DNA of 64,000 nucleotides from Rhynochetos jubatus (lineage: Eukaryota > Chordata > Aves > Eurypygiformes > Rhynochetidae). Positions 26,201 to 38,487 of the stretch are shown here, in pieces; position 1 is the stretch's first letter, and each line of letters opens with the position of its first letter. The notes beneath the pieces were generated by a model. That model ran no database searches, was not told where the DNA came from, and saw only the letters and a list, made by a program, of their open reading frames with translations. The stretch is taken from NCBI GenBank assembly GCA_027574665.1, contig CM050652.1:10396589-10460588 (forward strand). The letters are read 5' to 3'. The translations under genes and the position numbers were made by a program.

Positions 26201-29200
26201 TACCTCTTTAGGGAGTTTGTTTAGTCCTAAATAGGTAAGTCTCATTTACAGGGACAAGCACAATAACCTGGGTGCTTCAAGCAGAGGGTAGATGCAGTCA
26301 CTAGACATTCCAGAGTTAATGAAGTGGAGAACAACCACAAAGGTGAGGCTAAAAGCATTCATGTGATGGTTTATAACGCAAATTGTGGAAGATCACTGGT
26401 AAAAATGTCATTGGTATTATAACTAGCTTTCAATAACATTCCACTAAGATCATATTAGAAAGCACTTCTAGCTATTGTAAAGTACTTACATGGAGCTATA
26501 CAATCAGTAATTATCAGACACACTGCTTTTGACAGCTGTTATTATTCAGGACCTTGATGGATAGTTCCTGTTAGGAAGAAAATTCAAATGCTGCTTGGAA
26601 AGAGTCCTCATTACTTCCAGAGAATGGGCCTGAAGCCCTGTTTCTCTGAGCACAGCAGAAACAGCAGTAGGCAGTGTTATCATCAGGCTGCCCACAGAGC
26701 TTCCCTCTCAGCTCCCACTAGGACCATACAGCTCTCTGCTCTCCTGTGGGATCGTACATATCACGGGTGCTTTGATTTTCTGCCTCTGACATTGACAGAT
26801 ATCACCTGTCCATGTGGTCCCAGTCATTCTCCGCTGGCTCTTCTTGGATAGTTCTTGCTATATTCTGACACTGTGAGTGGCGCTGAGGTTCATTTGTCAC
26901 TGTAAAAGAGTTTAATTCCTTCTCCCATTATTTTTAATATGGTCTGGCCATTCTTATGTCAGACATGGTTTCAGTCTGGACATTAACTACTTAATACACT
27001 GTAACACTGTATTTAAATCAAATTGATGCAGATTGATAACAAGATGCAGTTGTATTTCCTATTTATTCCCAGCACACACTGGCAGAGGGCACAAAGGGGA
27101 CTCTGATCATATTATATACGATACACAGGCAAAGAACAAAAGCAGAGAGATACATAGAAACTCTGCCTGCCCCTTTGCATAGCAAATACTTGCTGTGGGT
27201 GCTAAAAGCAAGTTGAATTTCAGCTTGGAGCACCAAAAAATATGGGCCTGTACTGCTCTGTTCCTTGTCTTCTGTTTTCAAGGACAGGCTTCTGTGTAGC
27301 AGATTTACAAAGAATCCACACAAATGTAAATCCTTCAGTACCTAAAGGGAGGGCAGTTTGTCTTACCAGGGGAAGTCATCAAAAGCACCCACCTGTCTCC
27401 ACTGACTGTATAGGGAAATTAGGTATTTCTTTTAGGTGAACTGTTTCACTAAGAACTTACAATGTAGGTGCTAAGTGTCTACTTTACATGTGCTGGAGCA
27501 CATAAACAAAACCAAGAATGTTTTGGTTTGCTGTTTTTAAGGAACAGTATATATTTGGGCTCGCATACATGGGCATTCCAAGAAGAAAAGTCTTATAACA
27601 TTGGGAAAAAGTCTTTTTCTGTAACCACTGAACTGTGTTGTTTGATAGTGATTTGCCAGTGAACTGGGAAGCAAAAAATACTGTAATTCTGTTTCCTGTT
27701 GTGCAGACTATTGTGAGCTGAAACTAGCAGACTACCAGTTTGATGTGATTTTAGTGTGAAAAAATCCAGTGAAATCAGAGTGAGGGTCATCTTGAAGTAC
27801 AAGTTAAATATAATTATGTTCTTAGGACAATTTCCTCTGCTCTTGGATTCCAAAACGTGCATTAAAACGTTTTGCATCTATATATAACAATCTTAACATT
27901 CAGTCCCATTCCTGAAATCTGGATTCCCTGGAATATTCGGCCAGCCTTTCCACTCCCTGGAGAGCTGTATAAGTGTAAAATAATAGCAAAGATATAAGGC
28001 CTGAGCTGACGTGTCCCCATCAGGGTTTGTTCTGCTGCAAGCCAGGTAAACAAATAGCCAGTCACAGAATATCTTCGAGGTAGTGTTAGCTGTTTGTGAA
28101 GTTTCACACACTTCCCAGAAGTAAAGAGGCTCACAAACAGCTCATTTTCCTGCCAGTGAAACTAGGTACTGCAACAAGCAGACTTTCTTTAATCACTTGT
28201 TATTTCAAAGTATTTTCCAGTTAGGTCTATGCACATTTAATTCTTCCAAGACTATAAGGAACATTATTAATTATTGATAATTTACTGAGAAGAAAGAAGG
28301 ACTACTGAAAGTGGGTTGTCTCATAGTAGAACATTACCTGTCTTTTAGATGGACTTTGATCATGGTAGTATGTAAGGCTTGGACACAAATTTGGGATTCT
28401 TCGTCACTTTTAAAATTGACATGGTTACATAGATAAACCCAGTGTTTGTATAGGTGTTGGGTAACACACAGAAAGCAAATAGAGAAAACCAAGATGTTTC
28501 CTAGAGTATTTAAGTCAACCAATCTCTGGGGATACTTAGCTAATAAATAATAATTGATAAATTGTGTCATCAAGATGCTTCAGAATTTTCTACAGTTTTC
28601 TAAACAACTTCTGGAGTATCTGATATCAGCTGTTTTCAGAGGAGATGCTGAATTAGGCTGTACAGTGCTCTGACCTAATCTGATCTGACAGTGATTTTCT
28701 TACTCATTTGAAAGGGTAAAAGAACCTGAAGAACAAAAAATAATGTTCTGCAATCAGTTTTACAATATAGTAAATTCCATAATAATGATATTATGTAAAT
28801 TAATACAGAAAATGTTTTAGGAGTCATCTTGAAAAAAGAAAAATCCTATGAACACTCTCAAAAAAAATACCTACAGGCTTTATTTCCAATTTCTTGAAGC
28901 ATGTTCTGTTCTAAGACTTGATTAGATCATCCATAAGGTATGACTTGGAAAATCTAATATGAGAATCTTCAGATTTCTTTGAGATGAAAGGAGCAGGTGA
29001 TTATATAATTGGACAGAAAACACAACAAAATGTTGATTAAAAATTATTTCTCTTGATGCAGATTTATCATTTTGACTACAGTACATATTTACAGCTTACC
29101 ATGTAAAATTAGATAGTTACAGCTTCATTTTTCTGTATGAAAAGGTTGAAAAATCATGACTTCTGTTCTTTCCAAGGGATACCATAACATCCTTACCTTC

Positions 29201-32200
29201 TCTAAATATGCAGCCTGCATGAAAATACAAACAAAACATTGCCAGTTGGCATATCTTAGCTGACTGAATTATAGCTGATCTGAACTACATTGCCATTTGT
29301 ACTGAGTTGGAGGCTAGGATTAATAATTCACCTGGAATAGAATGCCATATAGTGTAGCAAATGCTTAAGATTGAACAGCAAACAAATACATTAACATGTT
29401 CACTGGAAGAATAACCTAGATGAAACAGTGAGTTGTTATTTTCCATGTTGATTGTGGACATGGCTTTCTCAGAGGCACAACCTCCCTTCATGATTTATAG
29501 CTGTAAATTATGTTATAATGTCAGTAAGTAGCAGATAGTCCCCTGAATCTGATAGTGGCAAAAATTTACACTGTGAAGTTTAATTTTATGTTGTTCAATT
29601 GTAAAATTTCTTGTGTTGTCTTTTTCCTATGGACACCAATGACTTTCTTTTTAACATTCAAATACTTTCATTTTGACTGCCATCTTTCACAGCACTGATT
29701 ACATGAAAATTACTTACTCACTATTCTCTTCTGTGTGCATTATTAATGTAGCAAATGGCAACAGGAGAGACATACCACACGTAGCACACACACTAAGTGT
29801 TCACAATGAGAAGGCTTGTGTGTCAGTTATGTTAAAGTAAATCACAAGAAATGGTCTGAAAATGGTTGTTTGTATGCCAGGGCATCCACACGACTAATTC
29901 TGAGGGCTTTGTATAGGGTAACTAGGTGGAAGTGTATTATCTATAGATTTAAATTTTATATTGGGCTAATACTGAAACTATATTACACTTTAATATATAT
30001 TTATATTTAAAAATAATGAGGGAATTTCCAAGACTTTAGGATGCTTAACACTTTAATAAGACTTTATTATAGCTTTATTGTGGAGCAAAGATTCATGGAT
30101 TTTGAGAAAGTCTGGAAGTGACTACTGTGACATTGACATCTCTCACTAAGTATTGACATGTGACCTACAATTAAACCAAGAGCTGTGATTTTGCAGCCTT
30201 TGCTCTTCGGCATACACTTGTGTGTAGTGATTTTCCTCTTCAACACCTGAAGTTAATCCTCTGCATAAGTTCTTAACTGCTGTTTTCCTAGGAGTGAATG
30301 TTGCAAGTGCCAAGGAAAAGTCAGAGGTGCTGAGCAGTTTCTTCCTCAGCTGACATGAATAAGAATTGCAGAAGTTCAACACAGTTACTTTTTCTTTCTT
30401 GACAACCTCATTGTATACTTTTTTTTTTGCTGGGATTATTGCACGTCCCTGTTCTCCAAACCACGTAGTTGTGAAACAGTGGATTTCTTCAAAATTATCT
30501 CCAATGAAATTGTGAAACACACCAGCCATTATAAGACTGTGATGCTCATTGGGGCTGAATTTTCTTTATATTTGGAGTTTCAGATTGACTTTCACAAAAG
30601 GGATTGTTTGTTAGTGTATTGCTATGTGACAAACATTTGCAAATTAAGATGTAGCTTATTCTGATGTTTATACCTATATTATGACAGGCATAAGGTAAAA
30701 AGAGCAGGCAGGAGGTAAAGAGGACATTAGGACAATCTGGTTAGAGCTAGAGCAAAGGATTTCTAGAACTGTGTGGAAAGCAAGGTGGTGAAAAGCAAAC
30801 TCCCATGTACATCGTTCATGTTCATCGTACATGTCCATTATTAGACTCTATTTGCATGGGAAAGATGAGTACCATTTACCTGCCTAGTGACAGTGCCATT
30901 TAGCAGTGCTGACCAGTCACCTCAATTAATAGAAGGTTTTATTATTTCTTAGTAGATAATGTGCTGAACAGAACCCCATGTAATTAACCTTTAAGATGAC
31001 ACAGTAAAAGGAAATGAGTCATTCCAGGCAATGTTCATCACTCTGAGCACCGAGCTTGCTAAATTACTTCTGTCATAGTGTGGGTGAAGTGGAATCAATC
31101 CGTAATCATTCATACATTTGCTGCTCATACAGTTAGTTTTGGGACTGCTAACTAGAAATAAGCACTGACTTATGTCTAAATTAAGCAAAGTTTTGTGTTA
31201 TGTTTTACTGATTATACTTTCCAAATGGGTCTGAAGTGACTGAGTAGAGAGAACAGAGAATTCCTGAGATAAGTGTGAAAGAAAGGATGAAAGGAAGCAA
31301 AATTATGGGCAAGGACTTCCATGATGGTTGCTAATGGGGAAGGAGAAGCAGGTTTAGTCTGAGACAATACTAAAGAAAGGAAAGACAGTCTTTCATTTTC
31401 TTATTGGCAGACCACTCTACTATTTGTAGAAGTATCAGGCTATCTCAGTGATAGTAATAGCTTTGCAATTTGCACAGTGGAAGCTGACTGCTTAGTTGAA
31501 AAGCAGGGGCTTTCTTCTTGCTGAGTAGCTGTAGACAACATGAGACAAGAAAAACACTTCCCACTGTTCAGGAAAAAGTGAAGATCCAAAGAAGGATCTG
31601 AAAACATCTTCAAGTGCCACAGAGACTCTTGTTGAGTACAATGCAGACAGTCTGGTAGATATGATAAAACCAGCTTTACACCAGAGGAGCGGTTAGTTAC
31701 ACACGGGCTGAAGCAGACACTTCCCTATCTGAATGAGTACGCGTCGGTGATGCACGCTGACGGTCTGCAGTCCCATCTCAGAGGTTCTGTCTCTGAATGG
31801 ACTAGCTGGGAGAGTACCTGACAGCTACTAGCAGATAAATGCTTCCCTGTTGCCTACGGTTTCCATACATATGGAAAAATTTGGTGCCACCTAATGGACA
31901 ACCCCCTGCATCCTTCAAATGTGTAAAACTCGGTACAGGAATACTTTTGCAAGGGACCTAGAAAGGCTTGTTACCCACATTTGTTAATGCTTCACACTAA
32001 GAATTTCTAATTCAGTATGCTTGGGATATAATATGCATTATTTAGAGGCGAAGACTTACTAAGACCCACAGGTAATGAAAGGATTTCTGTTTGCTGGCTT
32101 TAAGATTATAAACTGGGGTCATCAGCTTCCTTGATTTCAGCAACATAACAACACATGAAACAAAATTATTGTACCTAAGTGCTCTGTTGTGTTCACAGGT

Positions 32201-32572
32201 GAAATGTAACTATTTTTTCAAAGTGAGATAGGTTATTCTAGATCATCCTTAAACAAGTTTACTGATATAGCTCCATGGACATAGTTCTCTCAGCAGAAAT
32301 CATGACTGTGTTAACAAAGTATTACTTTAGCCCATGGGGTTTACATCAGCATGTACACACTTACAAAGTACATTAGACAAAAGGAGTTGGATTACACCAA
32401 CAACAGCGGAATGGCTGTCATAATGAGCAATATTGCAAACAATTGTTATTCCTGCAAAAGCTGTTAGTGATGACCTGATTGTGTCATGTACTTCAGAAAG
32501 CAAAACAGGCCAAAAAGCACAAGAATATTTGATCAGACAAATCATCTAGCATGTCTAGAAACAGTAAAGTGA

Positions 32573-32697
32573 ACACATACATGTGTGATATATATTTATA
32601 GATGTACATATGTATGGGTGTGTATGATTATTTATCTGTTCACATGCACACATACACATACATAGCCATATATATAGTCATATGGTCATATATATGA
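32573..32697. repeat. Degenerate TA/CA-rich simple repeat
   Basis: About 125 bases consist of interrupted ATATAT, ACATAC and GTGTAT units, ending with two near copies of 'catatatata' separated by 'gtcatatgg'. It is a typical decayed alternating purine-pyrimidine repeat in an intron. Confidence 0.75.
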
Positions 32698-34558
32698 CAG
32701 TGACACAGACAATATGACTCAGTAACTCCCTGAATGAAGTGTACAGCATGGTGTCTTCTACTTAGTAATCCATGGGGAATTTTTCCTGCATGCTGTTGTC
32801 TAGTGTACCCTTAAACTTCATGCATAATGGCCTTGCACAGCACAACTACATTACGTGGTGCAATATCTCCTTTTGCTTGTTTGAGTCTGTGCTCCAGTAG
32901 CATCATCTGTAGGTACAACATGGGCACTGGGATTAGAACTGCAATTTGTAAATCATGCCTGGTTCTCAACTACAAGTGAATTCAGTAGAAGAACAAGTAA
33001 AAACATGTTCCATTTGAAGAATTCCAATCTGCAAAAGCACATGCTTTGTAGAGGTGCATATGTGAGTGAAACCAAGTTTCCATCTGCAGTTTCCATTTAT
33101 AGCTCTTCCAGTTGCATTATGGGTTCAGTTCTTTTCATTTGCCTGTGAAGGGAGAGGTGTACAGTGTGATTAAGAGTGGGCCTGCAGACCTCCAGGCAAT
33201 TGGCAAAGTAGAAATACAATTGTCAATTATATTTCTATTGCCGCTGAGTCTTTAGAATGAGCTGGGAAAAGTGACTGGGCTTTTTGTTATGTTCTTTAAC
33301 ATGTTCTATATAAATTCAAGAAAATAGTTATTATAATCTGTAAAACTAATAAAATTAATCTGGTTTATTACTTTCTGAAAAATAATTATTAGTTTCGGTG
33401 AAGATAAAGAAATGCCTTTGGAATTCTAATGAGTTGATAGATAATTTAGTCAATCCTTGGATACTTTTTACCCAGGGAGTACTGCTCAAGTTCTTTCATC
33501 TCTGAAGCACACAGTATCATTTGTGCTTTACTCTTACTGTATTCAATATGCTTGTGGGATTTATAGTTTCATCTGGCATTTTTTACTGCTTGTGTCTATA
33601 TTTACCTTACTTACACCTATTGTTACATAACATTCACAATATTTCACAGCTGTAATTGCTCAGTTTTGAGAGGAGAGTGCTTTTGCTTAGATTTTCTCTA
33701 GAAGAAAGAAAATATGTATTTTTTAGTCAGTTAAATACAACACCTATTTTTCCTGCTTTTGTCTGGGAAAGAATATTTAGCAATTTGATGTAAAGAAGCA
33801 GAGCTGATTGTTTTACTCTCTTACATTGTTTGACACTAATCATTTTAATATATCAGTCCTGGGAAAAAAAGATTTTGACCTGTACAGTAGCTTTTGTGAA
33901 ATGAAAGCAGTCTTAAAAGATTAAATAGTGAAATGATCAAACTCCTTTGTCCTTGTTGACCCATAATATAAATTTGAGCTTGAGTCTACAGAGCTGAAAT
34001 GTCAGTTTGACACTTATATTTGGCAGTTTAAAAATAATGTTCGATATCTCACTTGGGTCATGTTTTTGAAAAAGGATAGGCCATTGCAATAAATATCCAA
34101 AGAAGCTAAAGTGAAGATGCAATTCTGAGAATTCAGTAATAGTTTGGTGTTTAAATGTGCTTTTGATGCATAATTAAGACACAAGTTTTAAGGAGTAGTG
34201 GCAGAGGTTGTTGTAAGGATAGTGTGTAGTTGCTAAGTGGAGACTATGAGAGCATCAAAACAGACAGGTTTATTACTGTTGTTGCTACAGGGCAAGAGGA
34301 TGCCTGTATAGACAGTACTTATTGATACACAGCAGCAGAAACAACAGGATGGGTTCTTGTAGTGCACCACTGACAAGCAGCACTCAGGCTGGGGACGCAT
34401 CCTCCAGCACCTTCCCTGCCCCTACCTAGCCACAGTTTCATCAAGCCCAATGCCTCATCCTTTGACCAGATCTTAAACCAGATCTCATAGGCTGTATTAT
34501 TCCCTATGAGTTTTGGTGTACTCTAGCTGGAATTTGCCCTTATCTTCAAAGTTATAAG

Positions 34559-34584
34559 ACAAACAAACAAATAAATAAATAAAT
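34559..34584. repeat. Short (AAAC)n(AAAT)n microsatellite
   Basis: Tandem ACAA units change into tandem ATAA units over 26 bases. It is a simple repeat with no other signal. Confidence 0.85.
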
Positions 34585-34984
34585 GCATTGGATTACTAAA
34601 GCCAACAGATAATGAATGCAATGTGATTGGTTGTTCTGACTGGTTTATCCTTAGTTGCTCTCTACTTGTTGCATGCGAGACCATGGACGCCTGCCTGCAG
34701 GGCACCTGGATGTGCAGTTTTGTTTGATATCAAATAAGACCTTGCCCTGCCCTGTTCTCACACTCAATCACTCCCTGCCCAGCGCAACATTCAGGAGGTC
34801 CCACCTTCCCTTCCAGTACCCACTCCCTGGAATGGTTGGGCAGGATGTTGTGTTGTGATCTTCACTTCCCTCTTTCTTTTTTCCCTTTTTGATACCCCTC
34901 ATTTTAAGCACCTCCTCTTCTTTCTGGACCCACTAGCCCCCTAGGTTCCTTAATTAAAACTGTCTATATGTGCAGCTGCATTCC

Positions 34985-35640
34985 CAACTCTCTCGCTACT
35001 GGCAGTGTGGGGGGGACACAGTTCAGACTGACCCAAAGGATTATTTCATTCCATAGTATGTCACGCTCGGTACGTAAGTGGGGAGAGGGCTCAGGGACCA
35101 TTACACTCTCTGACTCTTTACACTCTCACACTCTCTAATACTCTCTAATTCTCTTTTTGCTCCCTCACTGACTCCTTCATTAGCTGCTTTTCTAACTCCT
35201 TTGCTGGCTTGTTCGTTCGTGAGTTGGTGGGTCGGTTAGTTTTCATGGTCATGTTGTCGCTGACAGGGTTCACTCGGAATCTGCTTTGATCACTCTCAGG
35301 CTCCAGCTCTTGGTCTGCAATCGCTCTCGGGCTCTCTGGCTCTGGCTCTCACTTCTCAGGACCAGGTTGTGCATCAATCAGTGGGTGGTATCATATGTTC
35401 TATTTTTCTATTATTTTAATTACTTAGTAGTAGTAGTATTTTTATACATTAATCTATTTTTATATCTGTGTTATGAATTTATATTCATTTATATTCAGTT
35501 AGTAAATACCTCTTATCTCAGTTCTACAAGCCTTCTTGTCTTTTTATTCTGATTCTTCCCCTCCAGAGGAGGAATTGCGGGGGAGGTGAGAGTGGCTACA
35601 TGGTATTTTGCTGCCCAGAGTTAAACCATGGTATAGGGAT
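34985..35640 (+). mobile_element. ERVL-type (ERV3-like) LTR, solo
   Basis: The end of this block, 'attgcgggggaggtgag', then 'agtggctacatgg', then 'ttaaaccatgg', matches the characteristic 3' end of avian ERVL-class LTRs. Before it lie a CT-rich stretch of repeated 'cactctc' (35100-35160) and a TA-rich section with 'cagttagtaaatacctc', which stands where the polyadenylation region is expected. No retroviral coding sequence adjoins it, so it looks like a solo LTR left by recombination. The 5' boundary is uncertain by 50-100 bases. It lies in the sense orientation of PCLO, so its polyadenylation region could in principle act on the host transcript. Confidence 0.72.
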
Positions 35641-37384
35641 ATGAAAGTGTAAGACTTAATACCCAGCCCTTGATACTTCACAAGTACTATCTCCTAGAAC
35701 TCTAATGTTAGCAAGCTTTCTGATGCACAAACACACTTACTAATGGCACTTGTCACTTGCAAATCTCGAAGTTCATGTACAATGCCATTATTTTTCCACC
35801 CCGCCTTTTTAACGCATAAAGAAACTGAGTCACAAAGAGGCTAATTGGCTTGCCTATGGCGGTCACCTGGCTGGTTGTAGGAGAAGGAGGATTACAACTC
35901 AGTCTTTGATGATGATTAATCCTCTTCACTTGAGGTATGTTATCTTTCAGTTAGTTCTTCTCATTGTTGATAAGGTACAGCTGCCAGTTTGCTAAATTAA
36001 GAAAAAAAAAGTCTATTTCTAGGACAGATTTATAATTTTATATGACAAAAAAAAGGAATCAGCACACATATTTTATGTGTCTGAAAAATAAATATTTTAT
36101 GAGCTCCTTTTCTAACCACAAGTGAAAGAAAGGCACTCCAAGGGACATGATTGCAATTCTTATTCCAGATAGATGTCAGCTGAGATGAACCATCCTAAGA
36201 GAAGCCTAAGAGAAGATCTATTTATATTGTAATTTAAAATCTGTGTTCTATCCTAGACTTTCCTAGTGATCTCAAATTACTATTGTTGTTGGTGATAAAA
36301 ATGTCCATGAAATGATGGAAAATGTCAGAAGCAAAAAAAAAAAGAAAAGAAAAAAAAACCCCAAAAACAACTAAAACCCCAGACTCCTTTTCAAAAAGCA
36401 AAACAAAACAAAAAAGTAGCAAACTCTATATCCCTACTACATTTTGGCATGACTATGCCCTTTCTCCTTTGTCTACATCTATGTTAGCATAAAAATAAGT
36501 TGGATTTCTTATGAAATAGATTTTTCTTTCTGAAAAAATAGGAGAGAAAATTGCTTCAGTTTCCATTTAAATATTGTATCAAATTAAAAATTTTTGATTG
36601 AAAAATCCTTTTAAAATGTAAAAGCTATTTATTTGGAAAAAAAGTTCAAGTTTACTTCATTTTTTCCAGCTAAAACAATGCCAAAAATTTTATATTAGTT
36701 TTCAAATAAGTGATAATGAATCTACCTATCTGAAAATTCACTATGTGACTGCAAAATTTAGCATGAACATGTTGATTCTAATATAAATATTATGGATTTA
36801 CCTTACCAATTTAGATTAAGAAGAACATAATTTCCCAAGACTTTTCTTAAAAGGAGAATTATATGTATACAGTTGGAAAATAAATGCATAACAGGAGATG
36901 AAAACTGCAGTGTACTGGACAGCAGTTTGTATTCAGTTTCCTTAGTTTTCAGGTTACGTGACTCTCACAGATGAGATAACAGTGAGTAAATTCTACTTTA
37001 TATTTGAATAATAACATAGTGTCAGAAATGTAGAATTACCCTCAGGGTATAGAGGATGATTATCTGAGGGAGTGATTCTTATTAGAACACATCAAGTAAA
37101 GATCTCACTCTATCCTAAATGACAGAGTGGTATTTTAAGGTCTTCAGTCATTCTTATTAAGAAGGCTTGACTTTTTACTTTAACAGTGGTGTTTGCTTAC
37201 TGTGAGTCACAAATCTTTCTGTTCTTGTTTGTATACAACCTTAAATAACATTGTCATCCAATGCACAACCATGGCCTTTGCTCATTCCTAGAATGATTTA
37301 AGTGTTAAAATTATCACAATAATTCCATTATTTTCTGAATTGGAATCTGGTTCCTTAGTGATAATATTACTAGAGACCAACCAG

Positions 37385-37665
37385 GTCTTCATCAAGCAAG
37401 AGTAGCCCCCCCGGGCAGTGCAGATCTGTATCAGAGAACCTCTTCAGGGAGCGACAACAGGGGCAGCAGGTTGGAGCAGCTCAGTTCAGAGTAACTTTTC
37501 TTTCAAATTAATGTCCTTTCTCTGTTGTGCTTTCTAAATAAACTCATTCTCTCATACCCACCTCAGCTCAAGGGTGTGTGTATCCAAATGTTATGATGTG
37601 CAGAGAGCAAGGCGTGTCAGCTATTGAGCCTTATTATTATCCTGTGGGGGTTTAAATTGGCAACG
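37385..37665 (+). mobile_element. Possible LTR fragment with polyadenylation signal
   Basis: An AATAAA in 'tctaaataaactcattctct' (around 37538) is followed by a C-rich then T-rich stretch. About 120 nt later comes 'gtgggggtttaaattggcaa' and 'cgaggtga'. This layout resembles an R-U5 end followed by a primer-binding site starting TGGCAACGAGG. The G- and C-rich opening near 37405 would belong to U3/R. I do not recognise the family and cannot show a matching 5' part, so this stays a suggestion. Confidence 0.35.
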
Positions 37666-38471
37666 AGGTGATCATTTTGGAGGTGCCTTTTGCACACTTT
37701 TAGAAGCTGATGGTGATATTTTGTTTCTCTACCCCATACCTCTGTGAGTCACTGCTAAATGTTGCTGAGTTACTCTCTGACCTTTTTTAACTTATCTTGA
37801 AGTCTTATGGCCTCAGTCCTGTTCTTTATCTTCCTGCCATTGTCTCTTTATAGTTTCAGGCTGCAGTATGGTTTAGTCAATCATTTGCTAAAGCTTGGCT
37901 CTGCCCTGTCTTTTTAAGGCTGCTTTCCCTTTCCTGAGCTAAGTGTCCTGAGAAACCAAATGTATTGGGATCTTGGTGACCTGCTAACCTGTGTGCCCTG
38001 AGCCTCCTTTTCCTTCTTCTCTGTTCCTTCTGGGAGTCCTACATACATAAATTCTCATATTTCATTCCTATTAGTCTTATGGTTTCTATTACGTAGCTCA
38101 GCTTGACAGTGCTGAGACCCTAAACTTGATGAGTTTCTCTCTCGCAGTTTTTCTTGCCACTTGAGTGGCAAATAGGATACTACAGTGTGATATGTATTTG
38201 CTGTTTCTTTGATGTAGTAACAAGGACTGGTCTGAACCCTATCTCTCCTGTGTTCTTTTATTAATGGGGATATTATGGTTGAAGAAAGAGAAGTGATGGA
38301 GAAGAGATAAGAGGCAGAACAGAATGTCATGCATAAATCCTCCATTGGTACATACAGACACCTGTGCTACTGGGGCTGGAAAGTCTGGGTCTGTCTTGGA
38401 TCCACAGTGTTAAGCTTGATCTTGGCAGAGACACACCTTGTTAAAGCGAAGATCAGGCCGCGGGTATCTTA

Positions 38472-38487
38472 GCAGCAGCAGCAGCCA
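38472..38487. repeat. Short CAG/GCA trinucleotide run
   Basis: About five AGC units in a row occur inside the intron, in a small GC-richer patch. No coding context is visible. Confidence 0.7.

Noticed and set aside
30146-30529. 127-aa minus-strand open frame with protein-like composition
   Set aside because: I recognise no family and see no promoter, splice sites, poly(A) tail of a retrocopy or similar neighbours. A frame of this length is expected by chance in 64 kb of AT-rich DNA. A protein search with any conserved hit would revive it.
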